A stretch of DNA of 64,000 nucleotides from Mangrovibacterium diazotrophicum (GCF_003610535.1 NZ_RAPN01000001.1:3769320-3833319), one strand, 5' to 3'; shown: positions 42,894 to 52,309, numbered from the stretch's first letter. Notes: a model not told the origin generated them from the letters alone. Made by a program: numbers and translations.

Positions 42894-43409
42894 ATGGAAA
42901 CAAATTCAGTGGCATTTTTTCAATCTCAAAATACCCCGGAACTTCCGGTAAAGCCCATCGTTGCAGCGTGGAAGGTGAAGAATCCGCAAAATGTTGGTAG
43001 CCTCATGCGGCTGGTCGACAATCTTGGCTGCGAGGAACTCATTTTGCTGGATGACGAGAACGACAAACGGGAGGCTTCAATTAAGAAAACAGCAGGTTTG
43101 AGCTATAAGAATGTGCAGTTGCGCTATCAGTCGGCTGATGACTTTTTTCAGCAAATACCCGAGGAATATTCCGTTTTTGCGATTGAGACGTCTGAAGGAG
43201 CCACAAATGTTTTCCAAACAGAATTGCCGCAACGGATTGTTTTTCTACTTGGCAGCGAAATGCGAGGCCTTCCGGAAGAACTTATTTTGAAGTGCAGCCG
43301 GGTGGTTTTCATCCCAATGACTGGTAAGTGTAAGTCAATGAATATTTCACACGCCCTGGCAGTCTGCCTATTTGAATGGCAGCGGCAACAATTATTTGCA
43401 GGTGAGTAA
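42894..43409 (+). CDS. TrmH/SpoU-family RNA methyltransferase
   Basis: SAM-dependent 2'-O-ribose methyltransferase of the SPOUT class, 171 residues, catalytic domain only. Motif 1 is KNPQNVGSLMRLVDNLG, motif 2 VFLLGSEMRGLPEE, motif 3 IPMTGKCKSMNISHALAVCLFEW, which build the trefoil knot and the SAM site. The RNA target (tRNA or rRNA) cannot be told from sequence; lack of a substrate-binding N-terminal domain is closest to TrmL/TrmH-type enzymes. It is probably monocistronic, ahead of oxyR. Confidence 0.92.
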   Translation: METNSVAFFQSQNTPELPVKPIVAAWKVKNPQNVGSLMRLVDNLGCEELILLDDENDKREASIKKTAGLSYKNVQLRYQSADDFFQQIPEEYSVFAIETSEGATNVFQTELPQRIVFLLGSEMRGLPEELILKCSRVVFIPMTGKCKSMNISHALAVCLFEWQRQQLFAGE

Positions 43410-43458
43410 CCATACTTATAGATTTTTTCTATATTTATCCAAAACAAATTGAAAAATC

Positions 43459-44400
43459 ATGATTACGCTAACCCAACTCGAATACATCGTAGCGGTTGAT
43501 ACCTTTCGCCATTTCGGGCGTGCGGCAGAGCATTGTTTTATTACACAGCCCACGCTCAGTATGCAGATCAAAAAGCTGGAGGAAGATTTGGAGGTGGTCA
43601 TCTTTGATCGTAGCAAGCAGCCATTGATTCCGACTGATGTGGGTAAACGGATTATTGAGCAGTCGCGCATTATTTTGCAGGAAACCGAAAAGGTGAACAA
43701 TATAGTGAAGGATCACAAAAACCTGATTTCCGGTGAATTGAAAATTGGCATCATTCCAACCCTGGCGCCGTACCTGCTGCCATTGTTTATTGGTAATTAC
43801 AAGCGGAAATACCCAAACATTAATATTAAGGTAGAAGAGCTGACAACCGAGAGTATTGTTGATCACTTGAATCGTGATTTGTTGGATGTTGGTATTTTGG
43901 TAACTCCCTTAAAAGAAGACCGCATCAGCGAAAAGCCGATCTTTTACGAGGAAATGATGCTGTATGCACACAAAGACCACCCTTTGCACAACAAGGCGGA
44001 GGTGAAAGTGAAGGATATTTCGGTTCCCGAGATTTGGTTGTTGAGCGATGGGCATTGTTTCCGTCATCAGGTTATTAATCTGTGTTCGTTCAAAGGGTCA
44101 CACAACGAAGATCTGCCTTTCCATTTCGAAGCAGGGTCGCTGGAAACGCTGATGAATATTATCGATAAAGAAGGAGGAATTACGCTGATTCCGGAACTGG
44201 CGGCCATTGAAATGGCGAAAGAACGCTCGTTGCATGTGCGGGCTTTCGACGATGTAACGCCGCTGCGGGAGGTGAGTTTGGTCTATTCTCGTCACTTTGC
44301 CAAGAATAAACTGATCGAATTACTGTGGCGGGAGATTGTTAACTCGATGCCGCAGAGTTTGTTAAATAAAGATCGGGGTACGATCGTCGATTGGAAGTAA
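43459..44400 (+). CDS. oxyR: LysR-type peroxide sensor OxyR
   Basis: Hydrogen-peroxide-responsive transcription factor of 313 residues. The N-terminal winged HTH (LTQLEYIVAVDTFRHFGRAAEHCFITQPTLSMQIKKLE) is followed by the substrate-binding-like sensor domain. The redox pair is Cys200 and Cys209 in DGHCFRHQVINLC, matching the disulfide pair Cys199/Cys208 of E. coli OxyR in position and spacing. Its regulon (catalase, peroxidase) is not in this window. The trxA gene 12 kb away would be a plausible reductant, by analogy only. Confidence 0.94.
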   Translation: MITLTQLEYIVAVDTFRHFGRAAEHCFITQPTLSMQIKKLEEDLEVVIFDRSKQPLIPTDVGKRIIEQSRIILQETEKVNNIVKDHKNLISGELKIGIIPTLAPYLLPLFIGNYKRKYPNINIKVEELTTESIVDHLNRDLLDVGILVTPLKEDRISEKPIFYEEMMLYAHKDHPLHNKAEVKVKDISVPEIWLLSDGHCFRHQVINLCSFKGSHNEDLPFHFEAGSLETLMNIIDKEGGITLIPELAAIEMAKERSLHVRAFDDVTPLREVSLVYSRHFAKNKLIELLWREIVNSMPQSLLNKDRGTIVDWK

Positions 44401-44518
44401 ATTTTTTTCAAATTTTTGTTTGCAGTTTCAAAAATCTTCCATTTCTTTGCATCGCTGAAATCGAAAGCAGTTGCGCTAATAGAAGCGGGACAGATTTTAG
44501 AAAAATTTCTTGAAAAAG

Positions 44519-44549
44519 TTTGGAGACTAAAAAAAAGAAACTATTTTTG
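44519..44549 (+). promoter_or_regulatory. Promoter of tRNA-Glu and rpsT
   Basis: TTTG (44519-44522), a 19-base spacer and TATTTTTG (44542-44549) match the Bacteroidota primary sigma consensus exactly. The tRNA begins 33 bases downstream. Confidence 0.8.
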
Positions 44550-44582
44550 CAGTCCCAAAATCAAGGGAGACAAATTAATGAT

Positions 44583-44654
44583 GGCCCGTTCGTCTAGCGG
44601 TTAGGACGCCAGGTTTTCATCCTGGTAGCAGGGGTTCGATTCCCCTACGGGCTA
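44583..44654 (+). tRNA. tRNA-Glu(TTC)
   Basis: A 72-nt cloverleaf. The acceptor GGCCCGT pairs with ACGGGCT, the anticodon arm CCAGG-TTTTCAT-CCTGG gives anticodon TTC, and the T arm is GGGG-TTCGATT-CCCC. It shares a transcript with rpsT 33 bases later. Confidence 0.96.
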
Positions 44655-44687
44655 CTTTACAAAGAAAAAAATTGAGGAAATTATAAA

Positions 44688-44939
44688 ATGGCAAATCATC
44701 AATCTTCAAAAAAGAGAATCAGACAAGACGAGAAAAAACGTCTTGAAAATAAATACTACGCAAAAACAATGCGCAACGCATTGAAAAAACTGCGTGCTGC
44801 TACTGAGAAAGAAGCTGCTGTTGCCGAGTTGCCGAAAGTAACTTCGATGATTGACAGATTAGCTAAGAAAAACGTTATTCACAAGAATAAAGCTTCAAAC
44901 TTAAAGGCTAGTTTAGCTTCACACGTGAACAAATTATAA
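44688..44939 (+). CDS. rpsT: 30S ribosomal protein S20
   Basis: A basic, helical 83-residue protein binding 16S rRNA at the base of the 30S body. The start [18 protein letters not shown] and the conserved [23 protein letters not shown] are diagnostic. It follows tRNA-Glu with no promoter in between and ends in a strong terminator at 44961-44991. Confidence 0.97.
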   Translation: MANHQSSKKRIRQDEKKRLENKYYAKTMRNALKKLRAATEKEAAVAELPKVTSMIDRLAKKNVIHKNKASNLKASLASHVNKL

Positions 44940-44960
44940 GAAATTACTTATATAGTGAGA

Positions 44961-44991
44961 AGCCTCTTCAGCAATGAAGAGGCTTTTTTTT
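44961..44991 (+). terminator. Terminator after rpsT
   Basis: AGCCTCTTCA (44961-44970) pairs perfectly with TGAAGAGGCT (44975-44984) across a four-base loop and is followed by a run of T residues. Confidence 0.93.
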
Positions 44992-45048
44992 GCTTTGCAA
45001 AGTCGGTTTGGTGGAATTTTCATAACTTAGTTAGAAACCGACTGACTG

Positions 45049-45738
45049 ATGTATAAAAAGCTAAGTATTAAGGAGTGGGCTGTGGAAGACCGGCCTCGGG
45101 AAAAACTTCTTCAGAAAGGAATCCGCTCTCTTTCTGACGCCGAGTTGATGGCAATTTTGATAGGCTCCGGCAATACGGAGGAATCTGCTGTCGAACTTTC
45201 CCGTCGCATTTTAGCGCAGGCTGGTAATAATTTGAACGAACTTGGGAAACGGCAGGTCAACGATTTGTTGAAATTCAAAGGAATTGGCGAAGCCAAAGCA
45301 GTCAATATTTTGGCCGCTTTGGAGCTGGGCCGACGACGCAAGGAACAAACGCCCGCTGAAAAGTTGGTGGTTACAGCCAGCCGGGATGCCGCTGACTATT
45401 TTCGTCCTTTGCTGGAAGATCTGCCAGTCGAGGAATTTTGGGTGTTGCTGCTCAACCGTTCCAATACGGTGCTTGATCGGTTTATGTTTAGCCAGGGTGG
45501 CTTGACGGGGACTGTCATCGATGTGCGCATCATTCTAAAAACAGCCCTGGAGAAACTCGCGTCCGCAATTATTCTGTGCCATAACCACCCGTCAGGGAGT
45601 ACCAAACCCAGTGACGCAGATCGAAACATCACCCGAAAAATAAAACATGCTGCAGAAATCATGGAAATTTCTGTTCTCGATCACATCATTATCGCGCATC
45701 ATCAGTATTTTAGTTTTGCCGATGAAGGAATTTTGTAG
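45049..45738 (+). CDS. radC: RadC-family JAB/MPN protein
   Basis: A 229-residue RadC homologue. The N-terminal half carries helix-hairpin-helix-like DNA-binding motifs (DLLKFKGIGEAKAVNILAALELG). The C-terminal half is a JAMM-type metal site: HNHPSG followed by a distal Asp (KPSDAD). Despite the name, a repair role is not proved, and RadC-like proteins occur in both chromosomes and mobile elements. It begins 110 bases past rpsT and ends ten bases before the polysaccharide deacetylase gene. Confidence 0.95.
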   Translation: MYKKLSIKEWAVEDRPREKLLQKGIRSLSDAELMAILIGSGNTEESAVELSRRILAQAGNNLNELGKRQVNDLLKFKGIGEAKAVNILAALELGRRRKEQTPAEKLVVTASRDAADYFRPLLEDLPVEEFWVLLLNRSNTVLDRFMFSQGGLTGTVIDVRIILKTALEKLASAIILCHNHPSGSTKPSDADRNITRKIKHAAEIMEISVLDHIIIAHHQYFSFADEGIL

Positions 45739-45747
45739 ATCGAGACC

Positions 45748-47067
45748 ATGATTGTTGTTTTTGCCACCAATATTACCAATCGCTTGCGTTACATTTTCGA
45801 ACTGTATTTCGAGGAGCTGCTGAATGTTCCTGTTAGCTTCACGACTGAGCCGGATATTTTTCAGAAAGAAAGCGGCTTGAAAATTAATTACTCGGATCAA
45901 AAATTTGCGGTTGGCCAACTGGATATGCGGCCGCACAAGCTACTGTTTCAGACAGGGCTTGATTACCAGAATTTATCGTCAGTAACTTGCGACGAGCAAC
46001 TTTGTCTGTTTCCTAGTTCGAAGGATTCGTTTCTGCCTTTCGACCCTTTTGCGGCTGGTTTTTTCATTGTTACCCGCTATGAGGAATACCTGGAAAGGCA
46101 ATTCGGTAAACATCAGCGCTATCCGGCTAAGCACAGCATCCTTTATCGCAACAAGGTTTTGGATCGGCCGGTTGTCAACCAGTGGGCCATGTTGATCGCT
46201 CAAAAGCTTCATGAGCACGATCCGAATTTCTCATTGCCAAAGCCGGCTTTCAAATTTCTAACGACGATTGATGTTGACAATGCCTGGGCATTTAAAAATA
46301 AAAGTCTTGGGCGGCTGGCTGGTGCAAGCCTGAAAAGTATCCTTCAGGGGCGGGTGCGCGAAATGCAAAGTCGGTTTCGGGTTTGGGCCGGAAAAGGAGA
46401 TGATCCGTATGACACGTACAACTACATCCGGGAGTTGTACAAAGGCAACGAGCATTTGTTGCAGTTCTTCTTTTTGCTGGGCAAGAGCGGCCGGTATGAT
46501 CGAAATATTTCTGCTAAGAATGAAGAGCTCAGAGCGCTCATTCGTAGTTTGGCAAAAGATTTTAAAGTTGGTATTCATCCATCCTATCGTTCCAATCGAG
46601 TGAAGGGAGAATTGTTTCGCGAGCGCAAAGTTTTGGAAGAGATCATTGGGAAGCCGGTGTTGTCGAGTCGGCAGCATTTTCTGAAACTAATTCTTCCTGT
46701 GACTTATCGGCGGTTATTGAAGGCTGGTATTCGAGAAGATCACACCCTGGGTTACGCAGAGTGTGTTGGTTTTCGTGCCGGAATTGCCGCACCGTTTTGG
46801 TTTTACGACCTGAAAGAAGAGCAAAAAACGAACTTGCGCGTGTTTCCGTTTCAAAGTATGGATATCAGTTTACGCGATTATATGCGGAAGTCGCCGGAAG
46901 AGGCTTTGGAGCTGCTGAAGAAAATGATGCTTGAAGTCAAGAAAAGCGGCGGAACTTTTATAAGTTTATGGCATAATGAAAGTTTGAGTGATGTTGGCCG
47001 ATGGAGTGGTTGGAGAAAGGTTTTTGAAGAAATAACGGCCTTGGGATTAGCTTTAGAAAATGAGTAA
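45748..47067 (+). CDS. Polysaccharide deacetylase-like protein
   Basis: A 439-residue cytoplasmic-looking protein of the NodB/carbohydrate esterase superfamily, with a Bacteroidota-type N-terminal extension (about 1-170). Catalytic-domain marks are TTIDVDNAW near residue 172 (metal-binding Asp pair), the central VGIHPSYRS and QHFLKL, and the late SLWHNESLSD. It is probably an enzyme that trims or modifies a surface glycan. It heads a four-gene cluster of overlapping genes (45748-49973) with two acyltransferase-like proteins and a second deacetylase. Confidence 0.85.
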   Translation: MIVVFATNITNRLRYIFELYFEELLNVPVSFTTEPDIFQKESGLKINYSDQKFAVGQLDMRPHKLLFQTGLDYQNLSSVTCDEQLCLFPSSKDSFLPFDPFAAGFFIVTRYEEYLERQFGKHQRYPAKHSILYRNKVLDRPVVNQWAMLIAQKLHEHDPNFSLPKPAFKFLTTIDVDNAWAFKNKSLGRLAGASLKSILQGRVREMQSRFRVWAGKGDDPYDTYNYIRELYKGNEHLLQFFFLLGKSGRYDRNISAKNEELRALIRSLAKDFKVGIHPSYRSNRVKGELFRERKVLEEIIGKPVLSSRQHFLKLILPVTYRRLLKAGIREDHTLGYAECVGFRAGIAAPFWFYDLKEEQKTNLRVFPFQSMDISLRDYMRKSPEEALELLKKMMLEVKKSGGTFISLWHNESLSDVGRWSGWRKVFEEITALGLALENE

Positions 47068-47968
47068 CATCGAAATTAGCTACCTACGATACGACGAAGT
47101 TGATACAGATAAATGGGATCTCTGTTTGGCAAATTCACCCAATGCGTTGGTGTATGCCCAATCCTGGTATCTCGATAAATTGTGCCCCGAGTGGGACGCA
47201 CTGGTAGTTGGCGATTACAAGTATATCATGCCGTTGACTTTTCGGAAGAAGTATGGTTTCCGGTACTTGTATCAACCTCTGTATTGCCAGCAGCTCGGTA
47301 TCTTCCCAACGCCGACGAAAGAAATCTCGGAAGCATTCTACCGGAAGGCGATGTCGCTTTTCTCGTTTGCCCAGATTCATTTGAACGCGATGAATCTACC
47401 GGTGCCAGACATGCAGGTGGAAGTGCGTTACAATTTATTGCTGGGTTTGCAGGAATCATACCCGGAATTGGCCTCGCGTTTTTCGGACCACACTGTTCGC
47501 AAGTTGAAAAAGGCTTCGCATAATCGGCTGAACTTCATTCATGGTCTTTCGTTAAAAGAATACCTGGACTTCAAAAAGGAGCATTCGGCGGTGAAGTTGA
47601 GTAAACAGGATTTAATGTGCCTTCATCATTTGCTGGCATTTTCTTTATCACGAAATTTGGGAGAAGTTTACGGAGTTTACGATCGAAAGAATAAGCTCTG
47701 TGCTGCAGCTTTCTTTGTTCGTTATCAAAAAAGGGTGACCTTTGTAAATGCGGCAACAAGTCCCGAAGGGCGTGAGCTGAATGCCATGTATTATCTAATC
47801 GACCAGTTTATCTTTCAGCACGCCGGGAAAGACTATTTATTGGATTTTGAGGGCTCGATGATTGAAGGGATAGCAAGATTGTATAAAGGTTTTGGTGCAA
47901 GTCCCGAAACTTATTATTACCTGAGCTGGAATAATCTTCCGGTTTGGGCAAAATGGTTGAAACGATGA
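47060..47968 (+). CDS. FemAB/GNAT-like acyltransferase 1
   Basis: A 302-residue protein with a GNAT fold related to FemAB-type proteins. Beta strands around WDALVVGDYKYIMPLTFRKKYGFRYLYQPLYCQQLG and the later KNKLCAAAFFVRYQKRVTFVNAATSPEGRELNAMYYLIDQFIF resemble this family. FemAB-like enzymes transfer amino-acyl or acyl groups onto cell-wall or glycan precursors. It overlaps the preceding gene by eight bases and the following one in ATGA fashion, so all are translationally coupled. The substrate is unknown. Confidence 0.75.
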   Translation: MSNIEISYLRYDEVDTDKWDLCLANSPNALVYAQSWYLDKLCPEWDALVVGDYKYIMPLTFRKKYGFRYLYQPLYCQQLGIFPTPTKEISEAFYRKAMSLFSFAQIHLNAMNLPVPDMQVEVRYNLLLGLQESYPELASRFSDHTVRKLKKASHNRLNFIHGLSLKEYLDFKKEHSAVKLSKQDLMCLHHLLAFSLSRNLGEVYGVYDRKNKLCAAAFFVRYQKRVTFVNAATSPEGRELNAMYYLIDQFIFQHAGKDYLLDFEGSMIEGIARLYKGFGASPETYYYLSWNNLPVWAKWLKR

Positions 47969-48906
47969 ATGAAATTTCGCAACAATTAATATCCGAACTG
48001 GCAGTAATGACCCCTTTCAGCTTATTGAAGTCAGGGAAGTCGACACCGGTTTTATTGCCATTTTATCATTTGGTAACCGACGAAAGTTTAGCTTTTCGTT
48101 CCAATTACGATTATCCGTCGGTTGCGCAGTTTGAGGCCGATCTCGATTTTTTGCTGAAGCATTTTAAGCCGTTGAGCTTAGGCGATTTGTTGAAAGGCGG
48201 AGATCTTTCTCATTCTTTTCACCTTAGTTTCGACGACGGACTAAAAGAATGTTACGAAATCGTCGCGCCAATATTGAAACGGAAAGGAGTGCCGGCAACC
48301 TTCTTTATTAACCCGTCGTTTGTCGATAACAAAGATCTTTTTCACCGCTACAAAGCGTCCGAGATAATTGCCACACTAAAAGCCAGGAACATCCAGATCA
48401 GCCTTCAGCGAACCTATGCCGATTTGGCTTCGCTTGACGAAATGGCCGAAGAAATTGGGCTGAATTGGGAAAGCTGGCTCGAAGAGAAGAAGCCCTATAT
48501 GAGCATGGAGCAGGTAAAAAGTCTGGTGGCTGACGGATTCACGGTTGGCTCCCACTCGATGGATCATCCGGAATTTGAATTGCTGGACGAGGAAACACAA
48601 CTCGAAGAAATTCGCGAAAGTATGGACTGGGTGAATCGCAAGTTGAAGCCCGAAATTAAAGCTTTTGCTTTCCCGTTTACCGATGTTGGTGTGTCGGATG
48701 CTGTGTTTGAAGCTTGCCGGGATGAAGGAATATTCGATATTAGTTTTGGTACGGCAGGCATAAAGCGAGAGCATTTCCCGTTTCATTTTCAACGGTTGCC
48801 TATGGAGAGTAAAATTGAGTTGAGCACCAAGAAACGGCTGAAAGAAGCCTATATGGCATATCGGTTAAAGCGCGTATTGGGTAAACATTACGCCAGGAGG
48901 TTTTAA
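47965..48906 (+). CDS. NodB-type polysaccharide deacetylase
   Basis: Catalytic deacetylase of the carbohydrate esterase 4 family, about 313 residues. The motif SFDDGLKECYE near residue 90 supplies the Asp pair, and SHSMDHPEF near 195 the zinc-binding histidines. FPFTDVG follows near 230, with an unusual Phe-Pro-Phe. The ATG at 47965 is preferred: it overlaps the stop of the previous gene as ATGA. TTG (47944) and ATG (47953) are further upstream. It would remove acetyl groups from a surface polysaccharide in concert with its neighbours. Confidence 0.9.
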   Translation: MNEISQQLISELAVMTPFSLLKSGKSTPVLLPFYHLVTDESLAFRSNYDYPSVAQFEADLDFLLKHFKPLSLGDLLKGGDLSHSFHLSFDDGLKECYEIVAPILKRKGVPATFFINPSFVDNKDLFHRYKASEIIATLKARNIQISLQRTYADLASLDEMAEEIGLNWESWLEEKKPYMSMEQVKSLVADGFTVGSHSMDHPEFELLDEETQLEEIRESMDWVNRKLKPEIKAFAFPFTDVGVSDAVFEACRDEGIFDISFGTAGIKREHFPFHFQRLPMESKIELSTKKRLKEAYMAYRLKRVLGKHYARRF

Positions 48907-49973
48907 TGGAGTTGCGCAAAGTCCGGATCGGCGAATTAAAATTCTTTGCGGAGAGTCAGTGGTTTCAGCAACTACCGGTACATCCGGTGAGTCTCTCTCG
49001 GGTAGCATCCTACGTCGCTAACCCGCATGCCCGGCCCGAAGATCCAGTCCTTTATTTTTATGCTGAAGGTGATGAAATTCTCTCATTCCGCACGCTCTTT
49101 CCCGGAATTTTGAATGGTGATAGCCGGCGTTTTGCCTGGCTTAGTGGTGCATGGACACATCCCCTGTATCGGAAGAAGAAGTTGTCGATTAATTTACTGA
49201 AAGAGGCCGCTGCTGATTGGGACGGTTGTTTGATGGCTACCAATTTTGCGCCCCTTTCCGGAAAACTATACCAGCGATCAGGACTGCTCAAATCGTTTTC
49301 TGAAATAAAGGGAAGACGGTTTTATTTGCAGCCCGATTTTCGGAAGCTTCTGGAACCGAGGCTAGGCGCTCATGCCTATTTGGGAGCGATCCCGAATGCG
49401 TTTGTGCGAACTGCTGCCGAGAGGAGAATCAGTCAATTTAAGCCAGAAGTTCCGACGGATAGGAGCTGGGAAAAAATGCCTTTCCCGGATCGGGAGTGTA
49501 TGGACCTGGCGAATTCGCAGCAACCGAACTTCCTTTTTAGGCGAGGTGAGCAGGAGCTGAAGTGGATTTTAGCATATCCTTGGGTATCGACCGATGATCA
49601 CACTTTCGAGACTAGCTATCCATTTAGTTCCTACTCCCGTCAGTTCGAGGTTTACATGGTCAAGTTTTTTCAGGAAGGGCAGTTTCTCGGTTTTCTGATT
49701 TATTCATTGCGAGACGGACATTTAAAACTTCTGCACCTGCATTTCAGTAGAAATTGCACCGATTTGGTCGCCTTATTTCTGACTCAAGAAGCTGTTGAGA
49801 GCCGAGTTGAAATGGTGACAATTTTACATGAGGAAGTTGCTGAACGCATATATGGACAGGAAAATCCATTTTTGTTTTCGAAAGAATTTAAGCAGAGCAT
49901 CTATAGTAGCACGGCAGACCTGCCACAAAACAGTCAGATACAGCCCGGTGAGGGGGATTTTATCTTCACTTGA
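48906..49973 (+). CDS. GNAT acyltransferase-like protein 2
   Basis: A 355-residue protein, probably a double GNAT fold. The first half contains EILSFRTLFPGIL...RFAWLSGAWTHPLYRKKKLSINLLKEA, an acetyl-CoA-binding-like segment in which the usual Gly-x-Gly is replaced by KKKLS; the second half repeats the strand pattern. The ATG shares one base with the upstream TAA (TAATG) and is preceded by AGGAGG, the best ribosome-binding site in the cluster. It is last in the glycan cluster; its role is inferred from the neighbours. Confidence 0.72.
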   Translation: MELRKVRIGELKFFAESQWFQQLPVHPVSLSRVASYVANPHARPEDPVLYFYAEGDEILSFRTLFPGILNGDSRRFAWLSGAWTHPLYRKKKLSINLLKEAAADWDGCLMATNFAPLSGKLYQRSGLLKSFSEIKGRRFYLQPDFRKLLEPRLGAHAYLGAIPNAFVRTAAERRISQFKPEVPTDRSWEKMPFPDRECMDLANSQQPNFLFRRGEQELKWILAYPWVSTDDHTFETSYPFSSYSRQFEVYMVKFFQEGQFLGFLIYSLRDGHLKLLHLHFSRNCTDLVALFLTQEAVESRVEMVTILHEEVAERIYGQENPFLFSKEFKQSIYSSTADLPQNSQIQPGEGDFIFT

Positions 49974-50021
49974 TTCCCGCCGAAAGGGAAAAATTATGTA
50001 TTTTCGGCAAAAATTTTTGAC

Positions 50022-50684
50022 ATGAAAATTCACAATCTCAGCGAATCAACATCAATCTTCAATCAATACATCTCCGAAATACGCGACGAGAATATTCAGC
50101 GTGACCCGCTTCGTTTCCGTAGAAACCTGGAACGGTTGGGCGAAGTTTTTGCCTACGAAATCAGCAAAACTTTAGAATATAAAGTTTCGGACGTGAAAAC
50201 ACCGCTTGGAATTGCACAGGTGCCGGTTTTGAAACAACAACCTGTTTTAGCAACAATCCTGCGCGCTGGTTTACCTTTGCAGCAAGGCTTGCTGAATGTA
50301 TTTGATAAAGCAGAAAACGCGTTCATTTCGGCCTATCGTAAATACGACGATGAGGGTGAGTTTCATATTGAATTCGAGTACCTGGCGACTCCGGATTTGA
50401 GCGAGAAGGTGGTGATGATCACCGACCCTATGCTGGCATCGGGTGCGTCGATGGAAATTGCTTACAAGGCGATGATGCAAAAAGGCGATCCAAGTCATGT
50501 GCATCTGGTCTCAATTATTGCAAGTCGCAAAGGAGTTGATTATGTGAAAGAACACATTAAGGATAAAAATGTGACGCTTTGGTTGGGTGCAATCGACGAA
50601 GAGATGACGATGAAATCGTACATCGTGCCAGGTTTGGGTGATGCCGGTGATTTGGCATTTGGGCCTAAAATTGATTCACACTAG
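50022..50684 (+). CDS. upp: Uracil phosphoribosyltransferase
   Basis: Pyrimidine salvage enzyme, uracil + PRPP to UMP + PPi, 220 residues. The PRPP loop region is recognisable as MITDPMLASGASMEIAYK near 130-148, with LATILRAGLPLQQGLL before it and the uracil-binding YIVPGLGDAGDLAFG at the C-terminus. It is monocistronic with a short terminator at 50713-50733. Confidence 0.96.
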   Translation: MKIHNLSESTSIFNQYISEIRDENIQRDPLRFRRNLERLGEVFAYEISKTLEYKVSDVKTPLGIAQVPVLKQQPVLATILRAGLPLQQGLLNVFDKAENAFISAYRKYDDEGEFHIEFEYLATPDLSEKVVMITDPMLASGASMEIAYKAMMQKGDPSHVHLVSIIASRKGVDYVKEHIKDKNVTLWLGAIDEEMTMKSYIVPGLGDAGDLAFGPKIDSH

Positions 50685-50712
50685 AAGATATTTTCGAAAC
50701 AAGATAGATGAG

Positions 50713-50733
50713 CCGGAGTTGTCCGGTTTTTTT
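50713..50733 (+). terminator. Terminator after upp
   Basis: CCGGA (50713-50717) pairs with TCCGG (50722-50726) across GTTG and is followed by seven T residues. The T-tract runs into the end of the convergent methyltransferase gene. Confidence 0.75.
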
Positions 50734-51526
50734 ATTTTTTCACAGCTTCAACCGAGAAAACCATTGGAATTTTATTGTCAAGATGCTCAATCCGGTATTG
50801 GTTTTTGCCGCAGGAAACAGTTTTGTTGAAACAATTGTAGGGGGAATAATCAAACTCATCGAAAGCCTCAATGGTGAGGCTATTTTTTATAAGGCTGTTC
50901 AGCACTTCGCTTGTCGGGTGATTCCAGCAAACTGATTCGAGTTCAATCGGTGCATCCCGGTCTGTGTAAGTTCCGGTTTCCGTTTCAACAATCGTTTCGC
51001 GGTTAAAATAATCGTATTGAATGCGGCTGAAATTGGCATCGAAAATCCAAACCATCGGGTGGAACTCAACTAACAGGAGGCGTCCTCCGGGCTTCAGGAA
51101 ATGCGAAATAACAGACGCCCACTTGTCCAGATCGGGCAACCAGCCGATAACACCGTAGCTGGTAAATACCAAATCGAAATTGTCTTCCAGTTGATTGGGG
51201 AGATCGTACAAGTCGCAACAAATAAAACGGACCTTTGCATTGCAGTCACAGGCCAACTGTCGTCCCCGCTCAATTGCCTCGTCAGAAAGATCGACTGCCG
51301 TTACTTCGGCACCCAAGCGGGCCAGCGAAATACTGTCCTGTCCGAAATGGCATTGCAGGTGGAGAACTTTTTTGCCTGTAAGATTCCCCAGTCGCTCAAG
51401 TTCAATGGGGCGCAGAGAGTTGCCGCCTCGGATGAATTCATTTACCTGGTAGAAGTCCGATTCAAAATGAATGGCTGTTCGGGCGTTCCAAAGTTTCCGG
51501 TTGATCTCGATGTAGTTTTTGTCCAT
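50732..51526 (-). CDS. Class I SAM-dependent methyltransferase
   Basis: A 264-residue Rossmann-fold methyltransferase. Motif I is VLHLQCHFGQDSISLARLGAEVTAVDLS, with the acidic loop Asp after it, and later FDLVFTSYGVIGWL and LKPGGRLLLVEFHP. The frame is open upstream to 51673, but the ATG at 51526 (MDKNYIEINRKLWNART) starts the conserved part and leaves a 62-base gap for promoters to the divergent recX. The substrate is unknown; it is closest to small-molecule methyltransferases. Confidence 0.88.
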   Translation of the reverse strand: MDKNYIEINRKLWNARTAIHFESDFYQVNEFIRGGNSLRPIELERLGNLTGKKVLHLQCHFGQDSISLARLGAEVTAVDLSDEAIERGRQLACDCNAKVRFICCDLYDLPNQLEDNFDLVFTSYGVIGWLPDLDKWASVISHFLKPGGRLLLVEFHPMVWIFDANFSRIQYDYFNRETIVETETGTYTDRDAPIELESVCWNHPTSEVLNSLIKNSLTIEAFDEFDYSPYNCFNKTVSCGKNQYRIEHLDNKIPMVFSVEAVKK

Positions 51527-51588
51527 TTCGATTTGTTTTGAAAGGTGTTTGAAGGTATTAACTTTACAGTTTAAAGGCAAAGAAAAAT

Positions 51589-52062
51589 ATGATTGAACTG
51601 AACGAGGAGCAAAAACAAGCGTTTTCGAAAGCTGCTGCATTGTGCAGCCGGGCGGAGAAAAGCCCGGGATCAATTCAAAACAAATTGGAGCAGTGGGGCT
51701 TGTCGCCGGAAGACGCCGAGCCGGTTATGCAACAACTGTTTCAGCATCAGTTTTTGGACGAGGAACGCTTTGCTTGCAGCTATGTGCGCGACAAGTTTCG
51801 GTTCAACCAATGGGGACGGGTGAAGATCGCCTTTCACCTGCGTGCCGAGCGGATTTCACCTGCCGCCATTCAGAAAGCACTGGAAGAATTGGACGAAGAA
51901 AGTTATTACGAATCGCTAAAGACGTTAATGAGAGAAAAACTTCGGAAGACGAAAGGGGCGAATTCCTATGATTTGAAGGCGAAAATTTTTCGTTTTGCCC
52001 AAAGCCGTGGTTTCGAGCAGGATCTGATCTTCTCGGTTTACAAGGAGCTAACCAATGACTAA
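51589..52062 (+). CDS. recX: RecX-family regulatory protein
   Basis: A 157-residue modulator of RecA that caps or destabilises RecA filaments. The three-helix repeats are visible: ALCSRAEKSPGSIQNKLEQWGL, LDEERFACSYVRDKFRFNQWGRVKIAFHLRAERI and LREKLRKTKGANSYDLKAKIFRFAQSRGF. recA is not adjacent, unlike in many bacteria. It is divergent from the methyltransferase gene. Confidence 0.9.
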   Translation: MIELNEEQKQAFSKAAALCSRAEKSPGSIQNKLEQWGLSPEDAEPVMQQLFQHQFLDEERFACSYVRDKFRFNQWGRVKIAFHLRAERISPAAIQKALEELDEESYYESLKTLMREKLRKTKGANSYDLKAKIFRFAQSRGFEQDLIFSVYKELTND

Positions 52063-52309
52063 TTCGGTCGAAATACCACGGCGAAATTTTCTACTTTTGC
52101 GGATCTAAATCCACAGTTTTTAGCATTGTTTCGTTGAACCAATTGGCTCATTTGAGGGTTGGAGATTTGGCAGGCATGAAGTGTCGATCGCTTCATTTCT
52201 TATTCACATTTAATCAACAGAAGCTTTCATGCCGCGATGAAAACTGTAACTTTAAAGAGAATGATTTGGCCTTCTTTGGGCTCGTGAGAAAGATTAAAAA
52301 GACTAGAAA

